A DNA stretch of 13,831 nt, from the NCBI GenBank assembly GCA_012512605.1, contig JAAZDX010000019.1:1-13831 (forward strand), in the 5' to 3' direction. The notes beneath the pieces are model-generated. The model was not told the DNA's origin, ran no database searches, and worked only from the letters and a program-made list of their open reading frames with translations. Position numbers and translations under genes: made by a program. Positions 7,563 to 13,831 of the stretch are shown one piece after another (within the stretch, counting starts at the first letter, position 1; every line of letters begins with the position of its first letter). Source of the DNA: Bacillota bacterium (lineage in GTDB: Bacteria > Bacillota > UBA4882 > UBA10575).

Positions 7563-7803
7563 CAGTTAAACCCCTTTCGTAGCTACGTCGTTTCTCTATC
7601 GTCGCTTCGCCATTTCCCCATCGTCGCTTCGTCTGCTTTCTTCTCTACCTAAATACTAGTCTGTTATTCCCTTCGCGAAGCCAATGTCGCTGACGTGAGT
7701 AACTTGGCGGATACTAGCGTGGGTGAGTACTAAGATATATGGCTATATGGCTGTATGATTCCCTCTCCAGGATCGATCCAAGCCGTCGGCCCTTTCGGTC
7801 CTG
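7563..7803. other. Gene-free 241-bp gap between thrS and the PsiE-like gene
   Basis: No credible ORF, terminator with a U-run or RNA gene was seen. It contains a 22-bp tandem repeat, an 8-bp triplicate (7734-7757), two perfect 10-bp palindromes (CTTCGCGAAG near 7671-7680, GGATCGATCC at 7770-7779) and two GTGAGTA copies. No convincing promoter for the PsiE-like gene was found. Confidence 0.5.
7588..7631. repeat. 22-bp imperfect tandem repeat (two full copies plus partial third)
   Basis: Two adjacent 22-bp units (7588-7609 and 7610-7631) share the perfect 11-base core TCGTCGCTTCG preceded by AT, and a C/T-rich part that differs at a few bases. A degenerate third unit (CGTAGCTACG, 7579-7588) lies toward the PsiE-like start codon. 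It sits 26-70 nt upstream of that TTG start, within the likely leader or promoter region. Confidence 0.65.
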
Positions 7804-9714
7804 CTAACGTTTGGCCACGATCTCCTCTTGCATCTTTGCGAGCAGCTCTTCGCGGGACCAGGCCCCCTGATCCCCTTCCCGTCTGGTCCGGACGGCAATT
7901 TGACCAGTCTCCGCCTCCTTACTGCCTACCACCAACATATAGGGGATCTTCTGCATCTGCGCTTCACGGATCCGGTAACCAATCTTTTCGTTCCGGCTGT
8001 CCAGTTCAGCCCGGATTCCGTTCTGGCGGAGCCAATCGTAGATCTGACCCGCATACTCCAGATTCTCCGGCAGAACCGGGAGGACGATCGCCTGGACCGG
8101 TGCCAGCCACAGGGGGAAAGCCCCTTCGTAGTTTTCAATCAGAATCCCAAAAAAGCGCTCCAAAGAGCCGAGCAGGGCCCGGTGGATCATATAGGGCTGG
8201 TGATCGTGGCCGTCCGCCCCCTTATAGGTTAGGTCAAACCGCTCCGGCTCGTTAAAGTCAAACTGGATGGTGGAACACTGCCATTCCCGACCCAACGCAT
8301 CCTTAATCTTTAGATCAATCTTCGGCCCATAAAAAGCACCGCCCCCTTCGTCAACCTCATAGGGAAGCCCCGTCTTCTCGATGGCGGCCCGCAAGGCCTC
8401 GGTCGCCGCCGCCCACCGTTCTTCCGTCCCGACCGACTTCTCCGGCCTGGTTGCCAGATAAAGCTTGAACTCTTTGAAACCAAAGGCTTTCAGGATATTT
8501 AAACAAAAAGCAAGCACCCGGTCGATCTCCTCCGGCATCTGGTCCGGCCGACAGAAAATATGGGCGTCATCCTGGGTAAAGCCTCTAACCCGGAGGAGTC
8601 CATGCAGCACCCCGCTGCGCTCATAACGGTAAACCGTCCCCAATTCGGCCCAACGAAACGGCAGTTCCCGGTAGGAACGGCTCCGACTTTGATAGATGGC
8701 GATGTGGAACGGGCAGTTCATTGGTTTAATCAGGTATTCCTGCCCCTCGACTTCCATTCCCCCATACATATTCTCCTGGTAAAAATCCAAATGCCCGCTG
8801 GTTTCCCAGAGCGTTCTCCGGCCCAGGTGGGGGGTATAAACAAGCTCATAACCGTTTTCCACGTGCTCATTCCGCCAGAAGTCCTCGATCACCTGCCGGA
8901 TCCGCCCCCCTTTGGGGTGCCAAAGGATTACCCCGGCACCAATCTGTTCGTCGGCAGAAAAGAGATCTAGTTCCCGGCCCAGTTTTCGGTGGTCGCGCTT
9001 CTTGGCTTCTTCCAAAAACTTAAAGTAATTCTCCAGTTCTTCCCGGTTGAAAAAGGCCGTACCGTAGATCCGCTGCAGCATCGGGCGGGAAGAATCGCCC
9101 CGCCAGTACGCCCCAGCAATACTCGTTAACTTAAAGGCTTTGGCGTAGCGGGTCGACGGCAGATGGGGCCCCCGGCAAAGATCAGTAAACTCACCCTGCT
9201 GGTAAAAGCTGATCGCTTCATCTTCCAGCTCCGCCACCAGCTCTTCCTTATAGATCTCACCCTCCGCTTTTAAGCTGGCCAGGGCTTTCTCCTTCGCCAC
9301 TACTTCCCGGATGAACGGATAATCTTCCTTGACAATCTTCTTCATCTCCGCTTCGCTCGCGGTTAAATCTTCCGGCGTCAACGGCCGTGGCAAGTCAAAA
9401 TCGTAGTAAAAACCATTTTCGATCGCCGGCCCGATCGCCAGTTTCGCTTCGGGAAAAAGCCGCTTAACCGCTTGGGCCATAATATGGGACGTTGAATGAC
9501 GCAGGACCTCTAAAGCTGCCGGATCCGTCCGTCGCACCAAACCCACCGTCACCCCGGCGGGAAGCGGGGCGCCCAAATCCGTCAACTCTCCGTCGACCGT
9601 TAAACAAATGACCTCTTTCTTTAACGCCGGCTCCAAACCGGCGAGCAATTCTTTTCCGGTTATACCACCTTCGACCACACGCTCAGAACCATCCGGTAGG
9701 ATCAGTTTAATCAT
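7804..9714 (-). CDS. thrS: Threonyl-tRNA synthetase
   Basis: Complete 636-residue class II synthetase that charges tRNA-Thr in the cytoplasm. Domain order is normal: TGS (about 1-60), editing domain with HSTSH (H73, H77) and CRGPH (C180, H184), the catalytic core with motif 2 around FRWAELGTVYRYERSGVLHG, zinc ligands C334, H385 and H511, motif 3 HRALLGSLERFFGILIE (about 511-527), and the C-terminal anticodon-binding domain. The zinc ligands and HxxxH fall at the same numbers as in the E. coli enzyme, so no insertion or deletion is apparent. ATG is preceded by TTTGGAGGAAG about 7 nt upstream. It follows the Nudix gene by 35 nt and is expected to be controlled by the T-box leader upstream of that gene. 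Confidence 0.98.
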   Translation of the reverse strand: MIKLILPDGSERVVEGGITGKELLAGLEPALKKEVICLTVDGELTDLGAPLPAGVTVGLVRRTDPAALEVLRHSTSHIMAQAVKRLFPEAKLAIGPAIENGFYYDFDLPRPLTPEDLTASEAEMKKIVKEDYPFIREVVAKEKALASLKAEGEIYKEELVAELEDEAISFYQQGEFTDLCRGPHLPSTRYAKAFKLTSIAGAYWRGDSSRPMLQRIYGTAFFNREELENYFKFLEEAKKRDHRKLGRELDLFSADEQIGAGVILWHPKGGRIRQVIEDFWRNEHVENGYELVYTPHLGRRTLWETSGHLDFYQENMYGGMEVEGQEYLIKPMNCPFHIAIYQSRSRSYRELPFRWAELGTVYRYERSGVLHGLLRVRGFTQDDAHIFCRPDQMPEEIDRVLAFCLNILKAFGFKEFKLYLATRPEKSVGTEERWAAATEALRAAIEKTGLPYEVDEGGGAFYGPKIDLKIKDALGREWQCSTIQFDFNEPERFDLTYKGADGHDHQPYMIHRALLGSLERFFGILIENYEGAFPLWLAPVQAIVLPVLPENLEYAGQIYDWLRQNGIRAELDSRNEKIGYRIREAQMQKIPYMLVVGSKEAETGQIAVRTRREGDQGAWSREELLAKMQEEIVAKR

Positions 9715-9749
9715 GTTTATCTTCCTCCAAACTTCGCCTGATTAAAAGG

Positions 9750-10205
9750 CTAATCTTCTCTACGGCAACCATCGGGGTTGCCTTGCCTTAATCGTTTCTT
9801 CCGGTATCGGGTAAAAGCCTTGGCCGCAAGTTTACGGTCGGCTTCAAAACTTAAGAGACTCAACTCCTCAGCTGAAAGCAAGCGAATATCGGTAAACATC
9901 TCCTTTTCTGGCTGGAGTTCCCCGCCGATCGCTTCCATAAAGAACCAGAAGACTTTTTTCCGGTATAAAGTCCCATCTTCGGTAAAACTATATTCGGTCT
10001 CACCCAAAGGCGCGCCCACCCGGGCGACCAGCCCAGTTTCTTCCCGAACTTCACGCACCGCAGCTTGTTCCAAGGTTTCACCGGGTTCCACATGCCCCTT
10101 CGGCATGAGCCACACCCCGTTCTTGCGCCGCAAACTCACAATTCTTTCATCTTTAAAGACCACACCGCCGGCGCAGATTGCCTTTTGCGGAAGGATCGTC
10201 CTCAC
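9750..10205 (-). CDS. Nudix hydrolase (MutT / Ap4A-hydrolase-like) in the T-box operon
   Basis: This cytoplasmic enzyme of about 151 residues carries a complete Nudix box (GX5EX7REUXEEXGU) at about residues 37-59, with GHVEPGE and REVREETGL visible. The flanking AICAGGVVF and WLMPKGH strands resemble the bacterial Ap4A/NDP-X hydrolase group, so dinucleoside polyphosphate or modified nucleotide hydrolysis is likely but not proven. The start is unclear. An anti-SD match GGGAGGTGAGG lies at 10200-10210, and the GTG chosen here (10203-10205) is inside it, with only AAGGAG 13 nt upstream. No ATG/GTG/TTG occurs at normal spacing downstream, although an in-frame ATC does (10196). A longer frame starting at 10304 inside the terminator is rejected. 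The gene lies between the T-box leader and thrS. Confidence 0.85.
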   Translation of the reverse strand: MRTILPQKAICAGGVVFKDERIVSLRRKNGVWLMPKGHVEPGETLEQAAVREVREETGLVARVGAPLGETEYSFTEDGTLYRKKVFWFFMEAIGGELQPEKEMFTDIRLLSAEELSLLSFEADRKLAAKAFTRYRKKRLRQGNPDGCRRED

Positions 10206-10291
10206 CTCCCTTTGCTTTCTCCTTATCCAACGGGTGACCCGCCCCAAGCGAAACAAATCCGGGTAAGATCGGGTCCCTGCTGGACGCATAT

Positions 10292-10322
10292 AAAAAAACC
10301 CCATCCCTTGTAAGGGACGGGG
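10292..10322 (-). terminator. Intrinsic terminator of the T-box leader
   Basis: On the minus strand CCCCGTCCCTT-ACA-AGGGATGGGG (10299-10322, one G-T pair) is followed by seven T (10292-10298). The 5' arm overlaps the segment that pairs with the T-box sequence, as expected for a tRNA-controlled attenuator. Confidence 0.93.
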
Positions 10323-10537
10323 TTTTAACCCGCGGTTCCACCCTTTTTGGTCGAAGACCCGACTTGCTGACCGATAACGGCGTCACCCGTTTGGCTTTCT
10401 GTCACCAACTGCTCCAAGGTGGTCTTCACCGACCGTCGGGGAAGGCTTCCCAGCCTAGGGCCTTCCTCTCTGCCACCGACGGCACCCGGTTATGGCCTCT
10501 TCATCGCCCTTTTTGATTTTTCGGGTAGATCTAAATT
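10292..10537 (-). promoter_or_regulatory. Threonine T-box leader (tRNA-Thr sensing) upstream of Nudix-thrS
   Basis: Read on the minus strand, the leader has a Stem I built on CCGTCGG pairing with CCGACGG around the GGAAGG/CCTTCC arm. It then has a specifier region GGTGAAG-ACC-ACC with the Thr codon ACC at 10421-10423, and the T-box/antiterminator sequence AAGGGTGGAACCGCGGGTT (10327-10345). A competing intrinsic terminator follows. Uncharged tRNA-Thr should pair at ACC and at TGGA, stabilise the antiterminator and allow transcription of the Nudix gene and thrS. The TGGA bulge predicts U as the discriminator base of the cognate tRNA. Recognition of the T-box class is firm; the exact specifier frame (first or second ACC, both Thr) is not. 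Confidence 0.93.
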
Positions 10538-10543
10538 ATCAAG

Positions 10544-10572
10544 ATTATACCGCAGTTCAAAGCCATGGTCAA
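10544..10572 (-). promoter_or_regulatory. Consensus sigma-A promoter for the T-box-Nudix-thrS operon
   Basis: TTGACC (10567-10572) and TATAAT (10544-10549) on the minus strand are separated by exactly 17 bp. The -35 box begins 12 nt after the asd stop codon. The predicted transcription start is near 10537, placing the whole T-box inside the transcript. Read-through from asd would also enter the T-box and be subject to the same attenuation. Confidence 0.85.
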
Positions 10573-10583
10573 GCCTTGGTCTT

Positions 10584-11663
10584 CTACAACCAGTCTAAAT
10601 AATATTTCACTAGATACTCGGCAGTTTGGATTGCCCCTTTCGCCGCTCCAAGCTTGGTGTTGTGCGACAAACAGACATACTTCAAACCGTTTTCCAAAAT
10701 GGGATCTTGCCGTAGACGGCCGACGGTCACGGTCATCCCATCCCCACGGTCGCGGTCCATCCGCGGTTGCGGCCGGAACGGGTCATCGGTCACCGCAATT
10801 AGTTGGGTGGGGGAACTAGGGAGCCCAAGCTGGCAAAAGTCTTTCCCGAAACCAAGCATCACTTCCTTGACCGCCTCCGGTGTACACGGTTTTTCCGTCT
10901 GCACGAAAACGGTCACCAGGTGCCCATCAAGCACTGGCACCCGGGTACAAGTCGCCGTAATGCCAAAGGGGGCATGGGCGATCCCTTCTCCCGTAAAGGT
11001 CCCCAGGATCTTCTGGGGCTCGGTTTCAACTTTCGGCTCTTCACCGGGGATATATGGAACAACGTTCTCCGTCATATCCATCGCCGACAAACCGGGGCTC
11101 CGCCCCGCACCGGACATGGCTTGTAACGAGGTCATAATCACTTGTCTGACCCCAAAATGGTCCAAAATCGGTTTGAGCGAGACCACTAAACCGGCGATGG
11201 TGCAGTTGGACTTGGGCACCACGAACCCCTTCCAACCCCGCCGCTCTTGTTGTACTTTAATTAGGGCGGCGTGGTCCATATTCACCCCACCAATCAGAAT
11301 CGGCGTATCATCTTCATAACGGAAGGCCGACGCGGTGCTCACCACCGGAGTAGTCCGGGCCCACTTCGGTTCCAGCTCCTTGGCAACACCCGCATCAAGG
11401 GTGGAAAAGATCAGATCGACGGTCGTTGGATCAAAATCGGCCGCATCTTCCACCGGGAGCCCGGCCACCTTTGCCGGCAACTCCTCCGGACACCACCAAC
11501 GCGAAGCACCGTTGGCTTCCCGGAGCGCCTCCGCATAGGTCTTCCCCGCCGAACGGGCCGAAGCGGCCAGTTTGGTTATTTGAAACCAAGGATGGTTGGT
11601 TAAAGTAACAATCGCCTGCTGACCAACGATTCCTGTTGCCCCAATAATTGCTACTTTGATCAT
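10584..11663 (-). CDS. asd: Aspartate-semialdehyde dehydrogenase, archaeal/fungal type
   Basis: The 359-residue enzyme makes aspartate semialdehyde from aspartyl phosphate with NADPH, the branch point to Thr, Met and Lys/diaminopimelate. It has an N-terminal Rossmann start IGATGIVGQQ (8-17), the catalytic SNCTIAG (C154), SLQAMSGAGRSPG, RVPVLDGH (substrate Arg 241 and base His 248) and the C-terminal HNTKLGAAKGAI NADP-binding stretch. These motifs match the archaeal/fungal subfamily (also related to malonyl-CoA reductases of Sulfolobales) rather than the E. coli type. The start ATG has GGGGGA 5 nt upstream. It follows the CofE-like gene by 65 nt in the same direction, so the two may share a transcript. 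An unrelated activity such as malonyl-CoA reduction is unlikely in this context. Confidence 0.93.
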   Translation of the reverse strand: MIKVAIIGATGIVGQQAIVTLTNHPWFQITKLAASARSAGKTYAEALREANGASRWWCPEELPAKVAGLPVEDAADFDPTTVDLIFSTLDAGVAKELEPKWARTTPVVSTASAFRYEDDTPILIGGVNMDHAALIKVQQERRGWKGFVVPKSNCTIAGLVVSLKPILDHFGVRQVIMTSLQAMSGAGRSPGLSAMDMTENVVPYIPGEEPKVETEPQKILGTFTGEGIAHAPFGITATCTRVPVLDGHLVTVFVQTEKPCTPEAVKEVMLGFGKDFCQLGLPSSPTQLIAVTDDPFRPQPRMDRDRGDGMTVTVGRLRQDPILENGLKYVCLSHNTKLGAAKGAIQTAEYLVKYYLDWL

Positions 11664-11728
11664 GTCATTCCCCCATTTATAAATAATTTTATTTTTACAA
11701 TTGGAAAGCCGGAATCAAGCAAAAGCCC

Positions 11729-12907
11729 CTACTCGGTCGTGTAATCATCAAAGTATCCCTGGACCAGCACGATCGGCGTGCCCTTATCCCCGCTCCCACT
11801 GGTCAGATCACAAAGGCTGCCCAGCAGATCGGTGAGCCGCCGGGGCGTTGTTCCTAATGAAGCCTCGGCTTCCACCATATCCGCCTGTTTTCCGCGGATC
11901 ATTGCTTTTACCTCTTCATCCACCGCCGCGCCGTCCGCCAGGAGGTGATCGGCCAGGTACTTAATCTTCACTTCATGCGGCACTCCCGCCAAACCCGGAG
12001 TGAAAGCCGGTGCCACGACCGGATCAGCCAGCTCCCAGATGCGACCGACTGGATCGCGATAGGCCCCGTCACCGTAGATCAAAACTTCCACGTTCTTTCC
12101 GGTTCGCTCCTTAATGGTCTGCTGGATTGCTTCAACATAAACTTGCCCGTCCCGCGGAAATAGCTTTATTTTATCGTCGGTAGCCAGGTTCGCGCCTAAT
12201 AAGCCGTACTCGGGATTATAGCCGCCGGCTCCCGGCTCCGTGCAGATATCGTCCAAACCATAAACCAGCTCGGCCCCAGCCGCCCGGAGAAGTCTTTTCG
12301 TGCGCGCCCGGGAGTGGACATCAGCGGTTAAAACCTTTTTCGTGTAGCGCAGAATATCCCGGGGGTTGTTGGAGAAATAGATCCTAATATTATCGTTCAC
12401 ACCCAACGTTTTATAGAAACGGACATAATCGATGCCGGTATAAGGATGTTTCACTTCCGGCCCGAAGATCCGCCGGTAATCGGCTTCCGTCAGGAGATCG
12501 GTATAAGGGTTAATCCCCGCCTCGTCCATACGGTCCAGATCCATCAGGGGATTCCCCACTTCATCGGCGGGATAACTAAGCAAAAGATGGACCTGGGAAA
12601 ATCCGTTGGCGATTGCTTTCAAAAACATCGCGAAGCGGTTGCGGCTCAGCAAAGGGAAGACCACGCCGATCTCGTCGGTCCCAAACTTCCGATTTAATTC
12701 CGTAGTAACCGCTTCCACGGTAACATAGTTCTCTTGGGCACGCGCAACTAAAGACTCGGTGATCCCAATCACATCCCGGTCACCGAGGCAGAATCCTTCC
12801 GCCTCCATGGCTTGCCATAGCGCATCAATGACAAATTGGACCAGATCGTCGCCCGCCTTCAGAATCGGCGCCCGGATCCCGCGTACTTGTACGCCCACTG
12901 TTTTCAT
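11729..12907 (-). CDS. CofE-like protein (coenzyme F420-0:L-glutamate ligase family, Firmicutes clade, function unproven)
   Basis: The 392-residue protein belongs to the family usually annotated coenzyme F420-0:L-glutamate ligase. Features of the long clade found in anaerobic Firmicutes are TVGVQVRGIRAPI near the N-terminus, ITESLVARAQ, FPLLSRNRFA, HLLLSYPADEVGNPL, HSRARTKRLLRAAGAE, the GDGAYRDPVGRIWELADP segment (279-296) and a highly conserved C-terminal stretch TTPRRLTDLLGSLCDLTSGS (353-372). In archaea CofE adds glutamate to F420-0 with GTP. Most hosts of this clade are not known to make F420, and no other F420 gene is in the window, so the true substrate is uncertain; a related amide ligation is a guess. 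AGGGAGGAAAG lies just before ATG. It probably leads an operon with asd. Confidence 0.85.
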   Translation of the reverse strand: MKTVGVQVRGIRAPILKAGDDLVQFVIDALWQAMEAEGFCLGDRDVIGITESLVARAQENYVTVEAVTTELNRKFGTDEIGVVFPLLSRNRFAMFLKAIANGFSQVHLLLSYPADEVGNPLMDLDRMDEAGINPYTDLLTEADYRRIFGPEVKHPYTGIDYVRFYKTLGVNDNIRIYFSNNPRDILRYTKKVLTADVHSRARTKRLLRAAGAELVYGLDDICTEPGAGGYNPEYGLLGANLATDDKIKLFPRDGQVYVEAIQQTIKERTGKNVEVLIYGDGAYRDPVGRIWELADPVVAPAFTPGLAGVPHEVKIKYLADHLLADGAAVDEEVKAMIRGKQADMVEAEASLGTTPRRLTDLLGSLCDLTSGSGDKGTPIVLVQGYFDDYTTE

Positions 12908-12968
12908 GCTCTTTCCTCCCTAGCATTAGTCCAAAATAGAGTATATTATCATCCAAAAAATATAGCTC

Positions 12969-12991
12969 TATATCCTAAATTTATATCCTAA
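12969..12991. repeat. Direct repeat TATATCCTAA x2 upstream of the CofE-like gene
   Basis: Two perfect copies of TATATCCTAA (12969-12978 and 12982-12991) are spaced 13 bp apart, 62-84 nt upstream of the CofE-like start codon, in AT-rich sequence. They could be regulator sites or chance in low-complexity DNA. Confidence 0.35.
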
Positions 12992-13038
12992 TCTTTACTT
13001 TTAATTAATAGTATCACCCAACGATGGACCAAATTGAA

Positions 13039-13061
13039 GAAAATTGCTCAAGGCAATTCTC
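13039..13061 (-). terminator. Possible weak terminator after cinA
   Basis: On the minus strand GAGAATTGC-CTTGA-GCAATTTTC forms a 9-bp stem with one G-T pair and continues into U-rich TTCAATTT. It lies about 75 nt past the cinA stop. The U-run is interrupted, so the call is tentative. Confidence 0.35.
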
Positions 13062-13066
13062 TCTAT

Positions 13067-13096
13067 ATAATAACACTAAGTACTGGTTTTTGACAG
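13067..13096 (-). promoter_or_regulatory. Possible promoter for the CofE-like/asd unit
   Basis: CTGTCA (13091-13096) and TATTAT (13067-13072) on the minus strand are 18 bp apart, a fair but not strong sigma-A match. If real, the transcript would carry the weak hairpin at 13039-13061 in a leader of about 150 nt, so either this promoter or that terminator may be spurious. Confidence 0.3.
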
Positions 13097-13136
13097 CTTT
13101 TTTCCGTTAAGACTCTGATTTTATTGCCATTTACCC

Positions 13137-13831
13137 CTAAGGGAGAAGGGTGCGGCGGAGAAGATCCAAAACCGTTTGGGTCGTACGGCGTTTAATCTGT
13201 TGCCGGTCTCCGGTAAAACGCGCCTCTCGCACCAGATTGACTCCGGGTCCGACCAGTGCATAGTAGACCAGCCCCACCGGTTTTTCGGCCGTACCGCCAC
13301 CGGGCCCAGCGATCCCAGTGATCCCAACCCCCCAATCGCTCCCCGCACGGTCCCGTACGCCCTGGGCCATTAATGTCGCCACTTCGGTGCTGACCGCACC
13401 CACCCGTTCAATTACAGTCGCCGGTATCCCCAGCAGTTCCGCTTTGGACCGGTTGCTATAGGTTACGACCCCCCGGTCAAAAACGGCAGAAGCCCCTGGC
13501 ACATCCGTAATCCGGTTCGCCAGTAATCCACCGGTACAAGATTCGGCCACCGCCAGGGTTTCACCGCGTTCTTGGAGGAGGCTCACGACGACTGCTTCCA
13601 GGGTCTCGTCGTCTACCCCGTAAATCGTCCGGCCTAACCTGGCCCGAAGTTTACTCTCCAGATCGGCGATGACCTCTTCCGCCTGGGCAACGGTTTCGGC
13701 GGCAGCGGTGAGCCGTAACCGGACTTCCCCCTCGGAAGCCAGGGGGGCAAGGGTTGGGTTCGTCTGGTTAGCCAATAAATCGGCGATCTCCTTCACCAAT
13801 ACACTCTCGCCCATCCCACACAGGCGTAGCA
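13137..13831 (-). CDS. cinA: CinA / PncC family protein, C-terminal part (5' end truncated by window edge)
   Basis: About 230 residues are visible, with the frame open through the right edge (visible start LRLCGMGESVLVKEI, a conserved CinA junction). It is therefore not a complete gene beginning at the internal ATG at 13814. The visible part holds the end of the N-terminal MoaB-like/ADP-ribose pyrophosphatase region and linker, then the PncC nicotinamide-nucleotide amidohydrolase domain. That domain shows the nucleophile motif AVAESCTGGLLANRI, GVVTYSNRSKAELLGI, GAVSTEVA and GITGIAGPGGGTAEKPVG. Full CinA is about 410 residues, so roughly 180 residues are outside the window. PncC recycles NMN to nicotinate mononucleotide for NAD synthesis. 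In Firmicutes cinA often precedes recA; here the downstream neighbour is instead the CofE-like gene. Confidence 0.95.
   Translation of the reverse strand, partial: LRLCGMGESVLVKEIADLLANQTNPTLAPLASEGEVRLRLTAAAETVAQAEEVIADLESKLRARLGRTIYGVDDETLEAVVVSLLQERGETLAVAESCTGGLLANRITDVPGASAVFDRGVVTYSNRSKAELLGIPATVIERVGAVSTEVATLMAQGVRDRAGSDWGVGITGIAGPGGGTAEKPVGLVYYALVGPGVNLVREARFTGDRQQIKRRTTQTVLDLLRRTLLP

Noticed and set aside
7588..7631. CRISPR-like repeat
   Set aside because: The units are directly adjacent without spacers, only two full copies exist, and no cas gene is present.
7770..7779. GGATCGATCC palindrome after thrS as a terminator
   Set aside because: The palindrome has no loop and no U-run. 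It is most likely chance.
10153..10386. 77-codon minus-strand frame running through the T-box terminator, and the in-frame Nudix extension from 10304
   Set aside because: Both would be translated from within the T-box antiterminator/terminator. Their sequences resemble no protein, and no ribosome binding site precedes them.
13137..13814. Stand-alone PncC-like gene starting at the ATG at 13814
   Set aside because: The frame stays open to the window edge, and the residues before that Met (LRLCG) match the conserved CinA interior, so it is a truncated full-length cinA.

Overview
The window looks like a chromosomal segment from a moderate-GC anaerobic Firmicute (Clostridia or a related class). 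The evidence is a threonine T-box leader, strong GGAGG-type ribosome binding sites with frequent GTG/TTG starts, a CinA of the PncC-fused type, a Clostridia-style CofE-like protein and an archaeal-type Asd. This assignment is an inference; no rRNA or marker comparison is possible here. Every gene I can support lies on the minus strand, so transcription runs from high to low coordinates. No tRNA, rRNA, CRISPR array, transposase or phage gene is visible.

In transcription order: the 3' part of cinA (cut by the right edge); an AT-rich 229-bp intergenic region; a CofE-like (F420-0:glutamate ligase family) gene followed by asd, which makes aspartate semialdehyde, the precursor of Thr/Met/Lys; a consensus sigma-A promoter 12 nt past the asd stop driving a Thr T-box leader (specifier ACC, T-box motif, intrinsic terminator); a Nudix hydrolase gene and thrS under that leader; a repeat-containing 241-bp gap; a membrane protein with a PsiE-like part and a C-terminal domain resembling the CorC/HlyC transporter-associated domain; a secreted or anchored DUF4015-type (putative glycosidase fold) protein with a 230-residue acidic tail; and then the branched-chain amino acid ABC transporter livJ-livH-livM-livG-livF, cut by the left edge in the last few codons of livF.

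The liv genes form one operon from a TTGACA-17-TATATT promoter upstream of livJ. The livJ-livH junction holds a strong 14-bp hairpin that could set the excess of binding protein over permease, and livH-M-G-F are tightly packed or overlapping. The T-box unit couples Nudix hydrolase and threonyl-tRNA synthetase production to uncharged tRNA-Thr. Much of the window therefore concerns amino-acid supply (aspartate-family synthesis, Thr-tRNA charging, branched-chain uptake).

I did not find a clear-cut new defence or mobile system. The most interesting points are the CofE-like/asd pair, the PsiE-like plus CorC_HlyC-like architecture, the acidic-tailed DUF4015 protein, the T-box-Nudix-thrS arrangement with its puzzling Nudix start codon, and the binding protein without a lipobox.
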